Shown in pieces: positions 9,218-17,911 of a stretch of DNA of 43,116 nt. Both the position numbers and the translations under genes were made by a program. Position 1 is the stretch's first letter; every line of letters starts with the position of its first letter. Source of the stretch: Clostridia bacterium. GTDB taxonomy: Bacteria > Bacillota > Clostridia > Christensenellales > SZUA-584. The stretch lies in assembly GCA_018648645.1 (NCBI GenBank), contig JABGQS010000022.1:1-43116 (forward strand), in the 5' to 3' direction. The notes beneath the pieces were generated by a model. That model was not told where the DNA came from and ran no database searches. It worked only from the letters and a program-made list of their open reading frames with translations.

Positions 9218-10740
9218 GATACCGCCTCCCTCTTAGCTCCAGACATATAAAGCCCAAGCTCCTGTTCGGTTGTGCTCGTCGGGTCAAGGTCTGCAACAAT
9301 CTCGCCTTCGTAAATCACCAAGACTCTGTCGCTGACACTCAAAACCTCGTCCAGCTCGAGAGAAATCAGCAGAATTGCTTTTCCTTCGTCCCTCTGCCTT
9401 ATAAGCTGTTTATGTATGTACTCAATAGCACCGACATCCAGACCGCGCGTCGGCTGAACAGCAACGAGAATTTCCGGATCGGTGTCAATTTCCCGCGCCA
9501 AAATCGCTTTCTGCTGGTTGCCGCCCGACATGCTTCTCACCAGCGTTTTTCTGCCTTGCCCGCTTCTGATATCGAACTTCTCAATCAGCTCGTTGCTATA
9601 CGTATTGATGCTTCTGTGTTTCAAAAACCCCAGCTTCTGAAACGCTTTGGAGAAATAACGCTGCAGCACAAGATTGTACGCCAAGCTATAATCCAGTATC
9701 AGTCCATGCTTGTGCCTGTCCTCGGGAATGTGCGACATGCCCGCGACTCTGCGCTTTCTGATCGTGTCTTTTGTGATGTCCTCGCCATGCAGCGTAATCG
9801 TGCCCTGCGTTACATCGCTCAGTCCCGTCAGCGCATACACAAGCTCTTTTTGTCCGTTTCCGTCAATTCCCGCGATGCAAACAATTTCGCCGCTCTTTGC
9901 CTCAAACGACACGTTGGTCAGCTTATTCTTTTTACTGCGCTTTGTTTTAACCGTCAGGTTTTTTACATTGAGTACAACATCCGTCGGACTAGCAGGTTCC
10001 TTGTCCACTTGAAGTTGAACTTTTCTGCCAACCATCAGCTCGCTCATAACCTCTTTCGTCGTGCTTTGCACATCAATCGTATCGATATACTTGCCTTTGC
10101 GCAATATCGTGCATCTGTCCGCAACCAGTTTAATTTCGTCAAGTTTATGCGTGATAAAAAGAATCGACTTGCCTTCTTTGGTAAGCCCGCGCATAATCTT
10201 CATCAGCTCGATGATCTCCTGCGGAGTAAGCATGGCTGTCGGCTCGTCAAAAATCAATATTTCGTTATCGCGGTACAGCATTTTTAATATCTCGACCCTT
10301 TGCTGCTGCCCCACGGTAATATCAGAAATAAGGTCGTCCGGGTTCACAGAGAGATGATACTTTTCACTAAGCTCAACTACCCTCTTCTTCGCCTCGCCCA
10401 TTTTAAGCACACCGTTTTTTGTAGACTCGACACCAAGAATAATGTTCTCAAGCACAGTAAAGTTATGTACCAGCTTAAAATGCTGATGCACCATACCAAT
10501 ACCATATTTATTTGAGTCGTTCGGGTTTGCAATTTTTATCGTTTTTCCGTTTTTCTTGATGACGCCTTCTTCTGGTTTATAAAGCCCAAAGAGCACGCTC
10601 ATTAGAGTAGATTTGCCTGCGCCGTTCTCGCCAAGCAAGGCATGTATCTCACCATTTTTAAGCTGCAACGAAACGTTGTCGTTGGCAAGTATGCCCGGGA
10701 ATTTTTTGGTGATATTAAGCATTTCAATAACATAATCCAA
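9214..10740 (-). CDS. nupO: Nucleoside ABC transporter ATP-binding protein (NupO-like, tandem ABC domains)
   Basis: About 508 residues with two ABC domains. The first has Walker A LGENGAGKST, a VGQQQRVEILK signature and Walker B ILIFDEPTA. The second has a degenerate Walker A (GIDGNGQKEL) and the signature SGGNQQKAILARE, the usual asymmetry in the sugar/nucleoside ABC family. I place the start at the TTG at 10740, giving MDYVIEMLNITKKFPG: GGGGGAT lies 6-7 bases upstream and the protein then begins like B. subtilis NupO. An in-frame ATG five codons earlier has no ribosome binding site. It powers uptake through the two permeases downstream. Confidence 0.9.
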   Translation of the reverse strand: MDYVIEMLNITKKFPGILANDNVSLQLKNGEIHALLGENGAGKSTLMSVLFGLYKPEEGVIKKNGKTIKIANPNDSNKYGIGMVHQHFKLVHNFTVLENIILGVESTKNGVLKMGEAKKRVVELSEKYHLSVNPDDLISDITVGQQQRVEILKMLYRDNEILIFDEPTAMLTPQEIIELMKIMRGLTKEGKSILFITHKLDEIKLVADRCTILRKGKYIDTIDVQSTTKEVMSELMVGRKVQLQVDKEPASPTDVVLNVKNLTVKTKRSKKNKLTNVSFEAKSGEIVCIAGIDGNGQKELVYALTGLSDVTQGTITLHGEDITKDTIRKRRVAGMSHIPEDRHKHGLILDYSLAYNLVLQRYFSKAFQKLGFLKHRSINTYSNELIEKFDIRSGQGRKTLVRSMSGGNQQKAILAREIDTDPEILVAVQPTRGLDVGAIEYIHKQLIRQRDEGKAILLISLELDEVLSVSDRVLVIYEGEIVADLDPTSTTEQELGLYMSGAKREAVS

Positions 10741-10837
10741 AACGCTATCCCCCATTTCTATTCGATTTGATACTAATTATATAACAAATTGCTGCGTTAT
10801 ACCAGTCATATTATTAATGAAAATGAGTCCGCTGATA

Positions 10838-10869
10838 GAAAAAAAGGATGTCGTGAAACATCCTTTTTC
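10838..10869 (-). terminator. Intrinsic terminator between the lipoprotein gene and the ATPase gene
   Basis: On the minus strand, AAAAAGGATG and CATCCTTTTT form a near-perfect stem with an eight-base loop, followed by a run of T. It lies 18 bases after the lipoprotein stop. Partial read-through would make the binding protein more abundant than the transporter subunits. Confidence 0.8.
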
Positions 10870-10886
10870 CTAAAAGCTAATTTACT

Positions 10887-12068
10887 TTATTCGAATACTG
10901 TTACTGATACTATTGTTAGTGGAAGCTCACCTGCTGCCGCTACATCAGCGTCACCAAGGATTGCACTTGCTATGCCGTCTGTATCTGCAACAAGTGCTGC
11001 ATAGATAGCGTCATAGTCTGCCTGAGTAAACTGATTGAATCTTGAAGTTGCAAACGGTAGTCCAACAGCGTCTACAGTGATGTCAAGAACTTCGGATACG
11101 CCGCCTTTGAATTCGCCTGCGTAGTAACCTGCAAGACCCTGCTGTACAGAGATTGCAAGCTCTTTCTTAGCTGAAGTGATAACTGTGTCAGACTCGCTGC
11201 CCTGGTCAACGTCAACGCCAATCACTTTGCCATCCGCTGCTTCTGCAGCTGCCATAACAGAGTTACCAACTTTGCCGCCGGCTGCGAAGATAACTTCTGT
11301 GCCTGCGCCATACCATGATGCTGCCATAGTCTGGTTCTCGGGAGTTGCATCAAAGTTGCCTGTGTAGTGATACTTGAGCTCGATAGCGTCAATGCCCATC
11401 TGTGCTGCCGCATATTCTGCGCCCTGAGCAAAGCCATATCCAAAACGAACAACAGCCGGAACAGCCATGCCGCCCATGAAACCAAGCTTTGTATATCCGT
11501 CCATTACAGCAGCGTAACCGGCCATGAAACCGGATTGCTGTTCTGCATAGAAGATAGAGTATACATTTGCTTCGATTCTAAACTCTGTGTATGTTCCGTC
11601 CTGTGGGAAACCGTCAAGCAGTATAAAGCTTATTTCCGGATACATATCCTGTGCCTGGAAAATAGCGGGCTCGAACAAGAATCCCGGAGTAACGATAACC
11701 ATTGCACCGCCGGCAACAGCTAAATCAATAGCTGCAACATATGCGTCAGTTGATTTTTCAGTCGGCTTGTAGTACTTATGCGTGACTCCGTTTGCTTCTG
11801 CATACTCTACGATGCCTTCCCATGTGCCCTGGTTGAAAGATTTGTCATCGATGTCGCCAATGTCAGTAATCATAGCCAGCTCATAGCCTGATGGCTCTTC
11901 AACTACTTCATCAACTACTTCGTCAACTACTTCATCAACTACTTCTTCAACGTCATCGACTACGTCTTCTACAACGTCCTCAACAGGTGCGACCGGCTCT
12001 GGTGTACATGCTGCAAACAATGCAACTACCATAACAACAGCCAAAATCATAAACAATAACTTTTTCAT
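10887..12068 (-). CDS. nupN: BMP-family nucleoside-binding lipoprotein (NupN-like)
   Basis: 393 residues. A lipoprotein signal peptide (MKKLLFMILAVVMVVALFAAC, lipid-anchored Cys21) is followed by an unusual acidic linker at residues 29-58, made of Val-Val-Asp/Glu-Glu-type tetrads. The Bmp domain (PF02608) then starts around residue 62 with AMITDIGDIDDKSFNQGTWE, a family hallmark. It captures nucleosides outside the cell and delivers them to the permeases. AGGAGGAAG precedes the ATG, and a TTGTAA-17-TATAAT promoter lies upstream. The thymidine kinase gene is divergent from it, consistent with nucleoside salvage. Confidence 0.93.
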   Translation of the reverse strand: MKKLLFMILAVVMVVALFAACTPEPVAPVEDVVEDVVDDVEEVVDEVVDEVVDEVVEEPSGYELAMITDIGDIDDKSFNQGTWEGIVEYAEANGVTHKYYKPTEKSTDAYVAAIDLAVAGGAMVIVTPGFLFEPAIFQAQDMYPEISFILLDGFPQDGTYTEFRIEANVYSIFYAEQQSGFMAGYAAVMDGYTKLGFMGGMAVPAVVRFGYGFAQGAEYAAAQMGIDAIELKYHYTGNFDATPENQTMAASWYGAGTEVIFAAGGKVGNSVMAAAEAADGKVIGVDVDQGSESDTVITSAKKELAISVQQGLAGYYAGEFKGGVSEVLDITVDAVGLPFATSRFNQFTQADYDAIYAALVADTDGIASAILGDADVAAAGELPLTIVSVTVFE

Positions 12069-12106
12069 TTTCTTCCTCCTATTTTTCTTTTATTTGAACA
12101 AACGTA

Positions 12107-12135
12107 ATTATACCACGCATTTAACAGGTTTACAA
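12107..12135 (-). promoter_or_regulatory. Putative sigma-A promoter of the nup operon
   Basis: Minus strand TTGTAA (12130-12135), 17-base spacer, TATAAT (12107-12112). About 30-40 bases of leader remain, too short for a purine riboswitch. Confidence 0.65.
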
Positions 12136-12216
12136 TAATTTTGTTACAAAAACTAAATATTTAATAATTAGCCAAACCTAAGATGTAGTTATATGAATTT
12201 TTCTCAACACTATATG

Positions 12217-12245
12217 TTGTATAACAGCAAAAAACATGGTATAAT
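12217..12245 (+). promoter_or_regulatory. Putative sigma-A promoter of tdk
   Basis: TTGTAT (12217-12222), 17-base spacer, TATAAT (12240-12245). Transcription would begin near 12252. An in-frame ATG at 12193 lies upstream of this point, which supports the start at 12277. Confidence 0.65.
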
Positions 12246-12276
12246 TGCCCAATATAAACCTTGTGGAGGAGACACT

Positions 12277-12930
12277 ATGGCCAAACTTTTTTTGAGATAT
12301 GCTGTTATGAATGCGGGAAAGTCTACACAGCTTCTTCAAATTGCATACGATTATGAGAAAAACAACGGCAAAAACGTGCTTTGCTTAAAGCCGCAAGTCG
12401 ATACTAAAGCGGATAAATATATCATCAGCCGCTTGGAAAACGGCGTTATTCGGCGCAAGGCCGATTTTCTGACCCATCCGCAGGACGGTTGGATATACGA
12501 CAAAATATATGATGAGAAAATTGCTGCGGAAAAAAACGGCAAGCCGTTCTCGCTGATACTGATAGACGAAGCACAGTTTATGAGCAAGGAGAACATATTT
12601 GATCTCGCCCGCGTTGTCACATATCTGAACGTCCCTGTCATATGCTTTGCGCTCAAGGTAGATGCGTTCGGCATTCCGTTCGAAGGCAGCTCTTACCTGT
12701 TTGGGCTTGCGCAGGACATCGAGGAAGTAACAACCCGAGCCATCTGCCGCTTCTCGGACACTCCCAAGAAAGCGACCATTCATCTTCGGACCATAGACGG
12801 CGTGCCCGTGTTCGAAGGCGAGCAGGTTTCTATAGAGGACGACCGCGAAATAAGGTATAAGCCTATCTGCTTGGCTCAGTACATGAAACGGTACGACGAG
12901 GCAAAAGGAATTATCAGAAGAAAGCCATAG
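12277..12930 (+). CDS. tdk: Thymidine kinase (type II), with two zinc ligands apparently lost
   Basis: 217 residues. The P-loop is MNAGKST (residues 11-17) and the Walker B / catalytic segment is LILIDEAQF, with Glu98 as the likely base. It phosphorylates thymidine with ATP in DNA precursor salvage. The usual enzyme has a zinc site of Cys-x(1-2)-Cys plus Cys-x2-Cys/His. Here the first pair reads ICRFSDTPKK (only Cys157) and the second reads ICLAQ (Cys, then Gln where His/Cys is expected). The start is set by GTGGAGGAG five bases upstream and by the promoter at 12217-12245. It is divergent from the nucleoside transporter operon and ends at a hairpin terminator. Confidence 0.9.
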   Translation: MAKLFLRYAVMNAGKSTQLLQIAYDYEKNNGKNVLCLKPQVDTKADKYIISRLENGVIRRKADFLTHPQDGWIYDKIYDEKIAAEKNGKPFSLILIDEAQFMSKENIFDLARVVTYLNVPVICFALKVDAFGIPFEGSSYLFGLAQDIEEVTTRAICRFSDTPKKATIHLRTIDGVPVFEGEQVSIEDDREIRYKPICLAQYMKRYDEAKGIIRRKP

Positions 12931-12971
12931 TCTCTGTTGATATTTGTGCACCAATTCTGTGACTACAATAT

Positions 12972-12999
12972 AAAAGCTGCGATAGACTCGCAGCTTTTT
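12972..12999. terminator. Bidirectional intrinsic terminator after tdk and the mtrB operon
   Basis: AAAGCTGCGA (12973-12982) pairs perfectly with TCGCAGCTTT (12988-12997) around a five-base loop. T-runs follow on both strands, so it can end tdk (+) and the small minus-strand gene at 13034. Confidence 0.88.
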
Positions 13000-13033
13000 G
13001 TATTCGTTTAAATGTATTGCGTGCACCGTCAGC

Positions 13034-13231
13034 TTAGTACCCGTTCTCCAGCAATATCTCACGGGAGCTGTCCGCTTCCGACTCAAGCACTAAAACCTCA
13101 TAAGCATTGCTTGCCTGCTTTGCCCGCACAGAAGTGCTGCGCACCTTAACCAGCACACCCTCGCTCTCGAGCGCTTTGCGCATGCCATCGGCCATAGATT
13201 GATTGCTTGCCATCCCTACAACCATCCACAT
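13034..13231 (-). CDS. Small conserved-looking hypothetical protein (DUF2007-like alpha/beta fold)
   Basis: 65 residues: a hydrophobic start MWMVVGMASNQS, a helix (MADGMRKALESEGV), a strand (VLVKVRS) and the C-terminal EVLVLESEADSSREILLENG. This pattern resembles small clostridial proteins of the putative signal-transducing / DUF2007 type, sometimes mislabelled glutamate decarboxylase; that comparison is from memory. AGGAGG precedes the ATG by 5 bases. It lies 12 bases downstream of mtrB, in the same transcription unit, and ends before the bidirectional terminator. Function unknown; co-transcription with an RNA-binding regulator is the only hint. Confidence 0.75.
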   Translation of the reverse strand: MWMVVGMASNQSMADGMRKALESEGVLVKVRSTSVRAKQASNAYEVLVLESEADSSREILLENGY

Positions 13232-13243
13232 AGCGTCCTCCTA

Positions 13244-13471
13244 TCAGTCGCCCGATTTCACCGAACCGTGCACAGTCAAAATCTGCGCATTGCCGCGAAT
13301 CTTGATAGCAGATGTGTTTTCGGTAAACTGAGCGATAATAACCTCGCCTTTGTCCAGCTTTTCGGTGTGATGAAACCGCGTATCCTTACCTCTTGTCAGC
13401 CCAATAAAGTTCACGCCGTCCTCCAGCGCTTTGACAACAATATATTCTTGATTCGTTTTCGTAACTTCCAT
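13244..13471 (-). CDS. mtrB: trp RNA-binding attenuation protein (TRAP)
   Basis: 75 residues that closely follow B. subtilis [42 protein letters not shown] and [12 protein letters not shown] forms an 11-subunit ring that binds tryptophan and then wraps RNA bearing GAG/UAG triplets, attenuating trp genes. The RNA-contacting residues of the B. subtilis protein (Lys37, Lys56, Arg58) correspond to Lys38, Lys57 and Arg59 here, all kept. An upstream in-frame ATG at 13528 lies inside the -35 element, so the start is 13471, after GAGGCGG. No trp genes and no folE (mtrA) are in the window. Confidence 0.93.
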   Translation of the reverse strand: MEVTKTNQEYIVVKALEDGVNFIGLTRGKDTRFHHTEKLDKGEVIIAQFTENTSAIKIRGNAQILTVHGSVKSGD

Positions 13472-13499
13472 AAACACCGCCTCAATACTATTTGAATTT

Positions 13500-13528
13500 A
13501 TTTTACCATAATCATTTTCACTCTTCAA
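13500..13528 (-). promoter_or_regulatory. Putative sigma-A promoter of the mtrB operon
   Basis: Minus strand TTGAAG (13523-13528), 17-base spacer, TAAAAT (13500-13505), giving a leader of roughly 20 bases before mtrB. Confidence 0.6.
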
Positions 13529-13550
13529 TAGACTTTTGCGTGATTCGCAC

Positions 13551-16500
13551 TTATTTTATCACAACGTTTTCTCTGCCAAACGTTTGCGTCAAGCTGCCAA
13601 TCAGCGACTTTGTAATCGTCACCCGCAGTCGCCCATTGGTGCCAAACTTTCTGCCCGTGCTTTCGATCGCGACACCAACGCTTTGATTACCCGGCGACGT
13701 TCGCAGCACCTTCTCTAAACGCTCCGTGCTCTCGCCCATATCCTTAGGTATACGCACGTACAGCGATTTATTATTAAACTCTTTCTCAACCCTAACGTAG
13801 GGTGCAATCGCTTCCACCAAAATTTGCGGGTCTTCTCCCTCGCGTATATCCACTTTTCCGGTAATCCTTAGTATCGACTCGTTCACCAGCAAATGCTCTA
13901 CTCGGCTATACACGCTAGGGAATATAACAAGCTCGATAACTCCGTTTAAGTCCTCCAGCAACGCGTTTGCCATCATTTTTTTTGCCTTGGTGCTGCGCTT
14001 TCGCACTGCGCTGATAATCCCGACAATCTCGACTATCTTAGACTCGAAAAACTTTGCTGTATTTGCATCTTCTTTCGCCGATAGAATCTTGTATATATTA
14101 ACCTGCCTGTCTTTAAGGTCATCCATGTACTGGTCGAGTGGATGCCCGGACAGATATACACCCGTTGCAATTTTCTCCATCGCGAGCAGCTTGTCGGGCG
14201 TGTACTCCCTCGTTTCGGGATAATCGTCCGTTTCGACCGTGTTTATACTCGGATCTATTTCAAACAACGATATCTGCCCGGCTGCGTTGTTTTTATTCGC
14301 GTCCTGTGCCGATTTTAACACCCTGTCGCTTACAGCGCTCAATTGCGACCGCTTTAGATTTAGGCTGTCAAAGCACCCCGCAAGTATCAACCCTTCCAGC
14401 ATTTTTTTGTTTATGCTGGATGCTGTGCGGTTGATAAATCCCCTAAACGTTTTGAACTCCCCACTCTTTCGCTCCTGCACAATTTCCTCGGCAGCGCGCC
14501 CGACATCACGTATCGCCGCAAACCCGAACCGTATACCGTCGCCCTCCACGCAGAATAGGAACTGCGACTTGTTGATGTCCGGCTTTAGCAGCGGTACGCC
14601 CGAACCCGAGCAATATTGTATGTACGCCGATATTTTATCGGGCGTGCCTATAAAGCTGTTCAGCAGCGCTGTCATATACTCCACTTTGTAATGCGTTTTG
14701 AGATACGCCGTTTGATACGCTATCATTGCGTACGCACACGCGTGCGATTTATTAAACGCGTACTCTGCAAAGTCCATCATTTGCGAGAATAGCTTTTCTG
14801 CCGCTTTTGCAGGCATCCCGCGCTTGACCGCGCCATCCACGCCGGCTGTCTCATCGCCGTATATGAACACGCGCCGCTCGTTCTCCATCACGGCCTTTTT
14901 CTTTTTCGCCATCGCGCGCCGCACCAAGTCGCTTCGTCCGAGCGAATATCCGGCGATATCGCGCACAATCTCCATAACCTGCTCCTGATACACCATACTG
15001 CCGTACGTTTCGTGCAGTATACGCTCCAATTTCGGATGCAGATGCTTTAGCTTTTCCGGATTCGCCTTCGCTTCCAAATACGCGGGAATCGAGTCCATCG
15101 GTCCCGGTCGGAATAGCGAGATCCCGACCATGATGTCACCGAGGTCGGTCGGTTTCAGCTTGGTCATCAAGTTTCTCATGCCGCCGCTCTCCAGCTGGAA
15201 CACACCGTCCGTGTCGCCCGCCGATATCAACTCAAACACTTTAGGGTCGTCGTAAGTCATCTTGTCTAAATCTATGGTTACTCCATGATTGTCCTCAATC
15301 ATCTTCATCGCGTTCTTGATAACGGTTAAGTTGCGGAGTCCCAAAAAGTCCATTTTTAGCAGCCCTAGTGCTTCCAGCGTGTTCATCGGAAGCTGCGTGA
15401 TGACGCTACCGTCTCTGGGGTTGATTTGCAGCGGTACGTATTCGGTAATCGGCAGCTTGGATATCACAACACCGGCAGCGTGCGTGCTGGCGTGCCGCGG
15501 TATTCCTTCCAGCTTTAGCGCTGTGTCAATCAGCTTTTTTGTCTCGGGATTCGTCTCATACTCCGTCTTCAGCCGATGGTTCTGCTCCATCGCTTTTCTG
15601 ATAGTCATTTTGATGGCGAACGGTATCATTTTTGCGATACGGTCAGCATCGCTCAGCGGCAATTTTTGTGCACGCGCCACGTCGCGAATAACCTGCTTTG
15701 CACCAAGCGTTCCAAACGTGATAATCTGCGCGACCTTGTCTTCGCCGTACTTTTTAACCACGTAATCGATTACCTCTTGCCGTCTATCGATGCCAAAGTC
15801 AATGTCTATGTCGGGCATGCTGATACGGTCAGGGTTTAAAAACCGCTCGAACAACAGCGAGTACTTTATCGGATCCACATCGGTGATGCGCAATGCATAT
15901 GCAACAAGACTTCCCGCCGCGCTTCCGCGTCCCGGGCCCACCATAATCTTGCTGTCCCGCGCAAACTTGATGAAGTCCCACACGATTAGAAAATAGTCAG
16001 TAAACCCCATGTTTTGCACAACGGACAGCTCATAGTCCATGCGCTCCCTCAGCTCATCGGTAATCTCATCGAACCTGTAATCAAGTCCTTCATAACTCAG
16101 CTTCCGCAAATATTCAGGATGCGTAAACCCTTCCGGCACTTCAAACTCAGGCAAATGCGTGGTCTCAAAATCCATAGTCACGTTGCATTTGTCCGCAATG
16201 ATGCTCGTGTTCTCAATCGCTCCTGGTGCGTGCATAAACAGCGCGCTCATCTCGTCCGCACTCTTGATGTAAAACTCGTCCGTGCCAAAGCGCATACGGT
16301 TTTCGTCCTCTACGAAAGCACGCGTTTGTATGCACAGCAGCACATCCTGCGCCTGCGCGTCCTCCTTTAGCGTATAGTGCACGTCGTTGGTGGCAACGAG
16401 CGGTATGTTCAAGCGCTTGCCCATTTCGATTAGCTTAGCGTTCACCTGCTTTTGCTCGGGCAGATGATGGTCCATCAGTTCAAGATAAAAATCCTCGCCA

Positions 16501-16991
16501 AACATATCAGCCAGCCGTTTCGCAAGCTCCTGCGCCGCCTGCAAATCTGCGCTCATGATGTATCTCGGAATGTCGCCCGCAAGGCACGCGGACAAGCAAA
16601 CAAGACCGTCTTTGTACTCTTCAAGCACGTCATAGTCTATTCTCGGTTTGTGATAAAAGCCCTGCATATACGCAATCGAGCTGAGTCGCATCAAGTTTTT
16701 GTACCCTTCGTTGTCCTTCGCCAGCAGTATCAAATGCGAGTATTCCTTCATCGCTTTCGTCTTGTCGGTCAGCTTACCGGGCGCAACGTACACCTCGCAC
16801 CCTATTATGGGCTTGATGCCCGCAGCAACCGCTTTCCTGTAAAAATCGACAACGCCGTACATGCTGCCGTGGTCGGTAATCGCGATGCTGGTCATGCCGA
16901 GCTCTTTTGCGCGCTCAATAACATCGCCGACGCGCGCAGTGCCGTCCAACAGGCTGAATTCTGTATGCAGATGCAGGTGTGCAAAGTCCAT
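13551..16991 (-). CDS. dnaE: DNA polymerase III subunit alpha (DnaE)
   Basis: 1146 residues. An N-terminal PHP domain ([15 protein letters not shown], then [14 protein letters not shown]) is followed by the polymerase core with [14 protein letters not shown] and the catalytic aspartates in [10 protein letters not shown]. Then come the fingers, the helix-hairpin-helix region, and an OB fold near residues 970-1070. It copies DNA in the replisome; the length and domain order fit DnaE rather than PolC, which carries an inserted exonuclease. The start at MDFAHLHL follows GAGGGAGAG and is downstream of the promoter at 17014-17042; a longer in-frame start at 17042 falls in the -35 box. It is divergent from the ABC genes at 17150. 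Confidence 0.97.
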   Translation of the reverse strand: MDFAHLHLHTEFSLLDGTARVGDVIERAKELGMTSIAITDHGSMYGVVDFYRKAVAAGIKPIIGCEVYVAPGKLTDKTKAMKEYSHLILLAKDNEGYKNLMRLSSIAYMQGFYHKPRIDYDVLEEYKDGLVCLSACLAGDIPRYIMSADLQAAQELAKRLADMFGEDFYLELMDHHLPEQKQVNAKLIEMGKRLNIPLVATNDVHYTLKEDAQAQDVLLCIQTRAFVEDENRMRFGTDEFYIKSADEMSALFMHAPGAIENTSIIADKCNVTMDFETTHLPEFEVPEGFTHPEYLRKLSYEGLDYRFDEITDELRERMDYELSVVQNMGFTDYFLIVWDFIKFARDSKIMVGPGRGSAAGSLVAYALRITDVDPIKYSLLFERFLNPDRISMPDIDIDFGIDRRQEVIDYVVKKYGEDKVAQIITFGTLGAKQVIRDVARAQKLPLSDADRIAKMIPFAIKMTIRKAMEQNHRLKTEYETNPETKKLIDTALKLEGIPRHASTHAAGVVISKLPITEYVPLQINPRDGSVITQLPMNTLEALGLLKMDFLGLRNLTVIKNAMKMIEDNHGVTIDLDKMTYDDPKVFELISAGDTDGVFQLESGGMRNLMTKLKPTDLGDIMVGISLFRPGPMDSIPAYLEAKANPEKLKHLHPKLERILHETYGSMVYQEQVMEIVRDIAGYSLGRSDLVRRAMAKKKKAVMENERRVFIYGDETAGVDGAVKRGMPAKAAEKLFSQMMDFAEYAFNKSHACAYAMIAYQTAYLKTHYKVEYMTALLNSFIGTPDKISAYIQYCSGSGVPLLKPDINKSQFLFCVEGDGIRFGFAAIRDVGRAAEEIVQERKSGEFKTFRGFINRTASSINKKMLEGLILAGCFDSLNLKRSQLSAVSDRVLKSAQDANKNNAAGQISLFEIDPSINTVETDDYPETREYTPDKLLAMEKIATGVYLSGHPLDQYMDDLKDRQVNIYKILSAKEDANTAKFFESKIVEIVGIISAVRKRSTKAKKMMANALLEDLNGVIELVIFPSVYSRVEHLLVNESILRITGKVDIREGEDPQILVEAIAPYVRVEKEFNNKSLYVRIPKDMGESTERLEKVLRTSPGNQSVGVAIESTGRKFGTNGRLRVTITKSLIGSLTQTFGRENVVIK

Positions 16992-17013
16992 ATAGTCTCT
17001 CCCTCGTGTTCTC

Positions 17014-17042
17014 ATTTTACTCCATATCGCATCATCATTCAA
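17014..17042 (-). promoter_or_regulatory. Putative sigma-A promoter of dnaE
   Basis: Minus strand TTGAAT (17037-17042), 17-base spacer, TAAAAT (17014-17019). Confidence 0.6.
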
Positions 17043-17092
17043 TTACTTATTTGCGCTGGGTGTGACAAATTTGCCGACGGCAGGAATTTTTC

Positions 17093-17122
17093 AGGACAAA
17101 GCCAATCTATATATGGTATAAT
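17093..17122 (+). promoter_or_regulatory. Putative promoter of the ABC permease-ATPase-tag unit
   Basis: Perfect TATAAT at 17117-17122, with AGGACA at 17093-17098 (spacer 18). Leader of about 20 bases. Confidence 0.5.
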
Positions 17123-17149
17123 CTGTGTTAGAATTTACGGAGACGAAAT

Positions 17150-17911
17150 ATGCTGGGAACGAAACCTTCAAAACTGCATAAAATTCTCAAAGGGCTGGCA
17201 ATTGCGGTGTTCTGGATTGCGATGTGGCAATTTGCCGCGCTGATCGTTAACCAACCGCTGTTTGTCCCATCACCGCTAGAGACTGTTGCTTCGCTTGGCG
17301 GGCTTATCGTCACGTCTAAATTTTGGCTGAGTGTGCTGATGACGTTCTACCGCGTCGTTTTCGGACTGGTGGTATCCCTCGTTCTGGGGCTTGTTTTCGC
17401 CTACATCTCGTCGCACTTTAAAACGGTAGAAAGCGTGCTTGCACCCTTCATCTCCGCAATAAAATCTACACCCATTATGTCGATTATCATACTCGCGCTG
17501 GTGTGGTTCCAAGCTTCGTTTGTGCCTGTGTTCTCGTGCATACTGCTATGCTTCCCCATCTTTTACACCAATACACTCTCCGGCATCAAATCTGTGGATA
17601 AGAAGTATACAGAACTGGCAAAAGTGTACCATGTGAAGCGCGCAAGAATTCTTCGCGAGATTACGCTGCCTTCCGTGCTGCCGCACATTTATGCCGCGCT
17701 TTCTATATGTCTTGGATTTTCGTGGAAGGCTGTTGTTGCTGCCGAAGTACTCTCCAGCCCGAAGTACTCTATGGGTTTTAATCTTTTAACGGCAAAGCAG
17801 CATCTTGAAACTTCTGCGCTGTTCGCGTGGACCATCGCGATTATCATTATCAGCCTCGCTGTCGAGAAAGGGCTTATGCGTTTACTGCCGAAAAAGGGGA
17901 ACACACTATGA
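17150..17911 (+). CDS. ABC transporter permease, NitT/TauT/SsuC-type
   Basis: 253 residues with about six membrane segments and the BPD_transp_1 (PF00528) coupling loop ELAKVYHVKRARILREITLP near residue 150, contacting the ATPase. The family imports small organic substrates such as taurine, alkanesulfonates, nitrate or thiamine precursors. ACGGAGA precedes the ATG. The stop overlaps the start of the ATPase gene (ATGA). No substrate-binding protein gene is found on either side, so the substrate cannot be guessed. Confidence 0.87.
   Translation: MLGTKPSKLHKILKGLAIAVFWIAMWQFAALIVNQPLFVPSPLETVASLGGLIVTSKFWLSVLMTFYRVVFGLVVSLVLGLVFAYISSHFKTVESVLAPFISAIKSTPIMSIIILALVWFQASFVPVFSCILLCFPIFYTNTLSGIKSVDKKYTELAKVYHVKRARILREITLPSVLPHIYAALSICLGFSWKAVVAAEVLSSPKYSMGFNLLTAKQHLETSALFAWTIAIIIISLAVEKGLMRLLPKKGNTL

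Noticed and set aside
10741-10755. ATG at 10755 as start of the nucleoside transporter ATPase
   Set aside because: No ribosome binding site precedes it. GGGGGAT lies just after it and fits the TTG at 10740, which gives the family's usual N-terminus.
12069-12190. Purine riboswitch in front of the nucleoside uptake operon
   Set aside because: The promoter leaves only about 35 bases of leader, too short for an aptamer, and no conserved core was seen.
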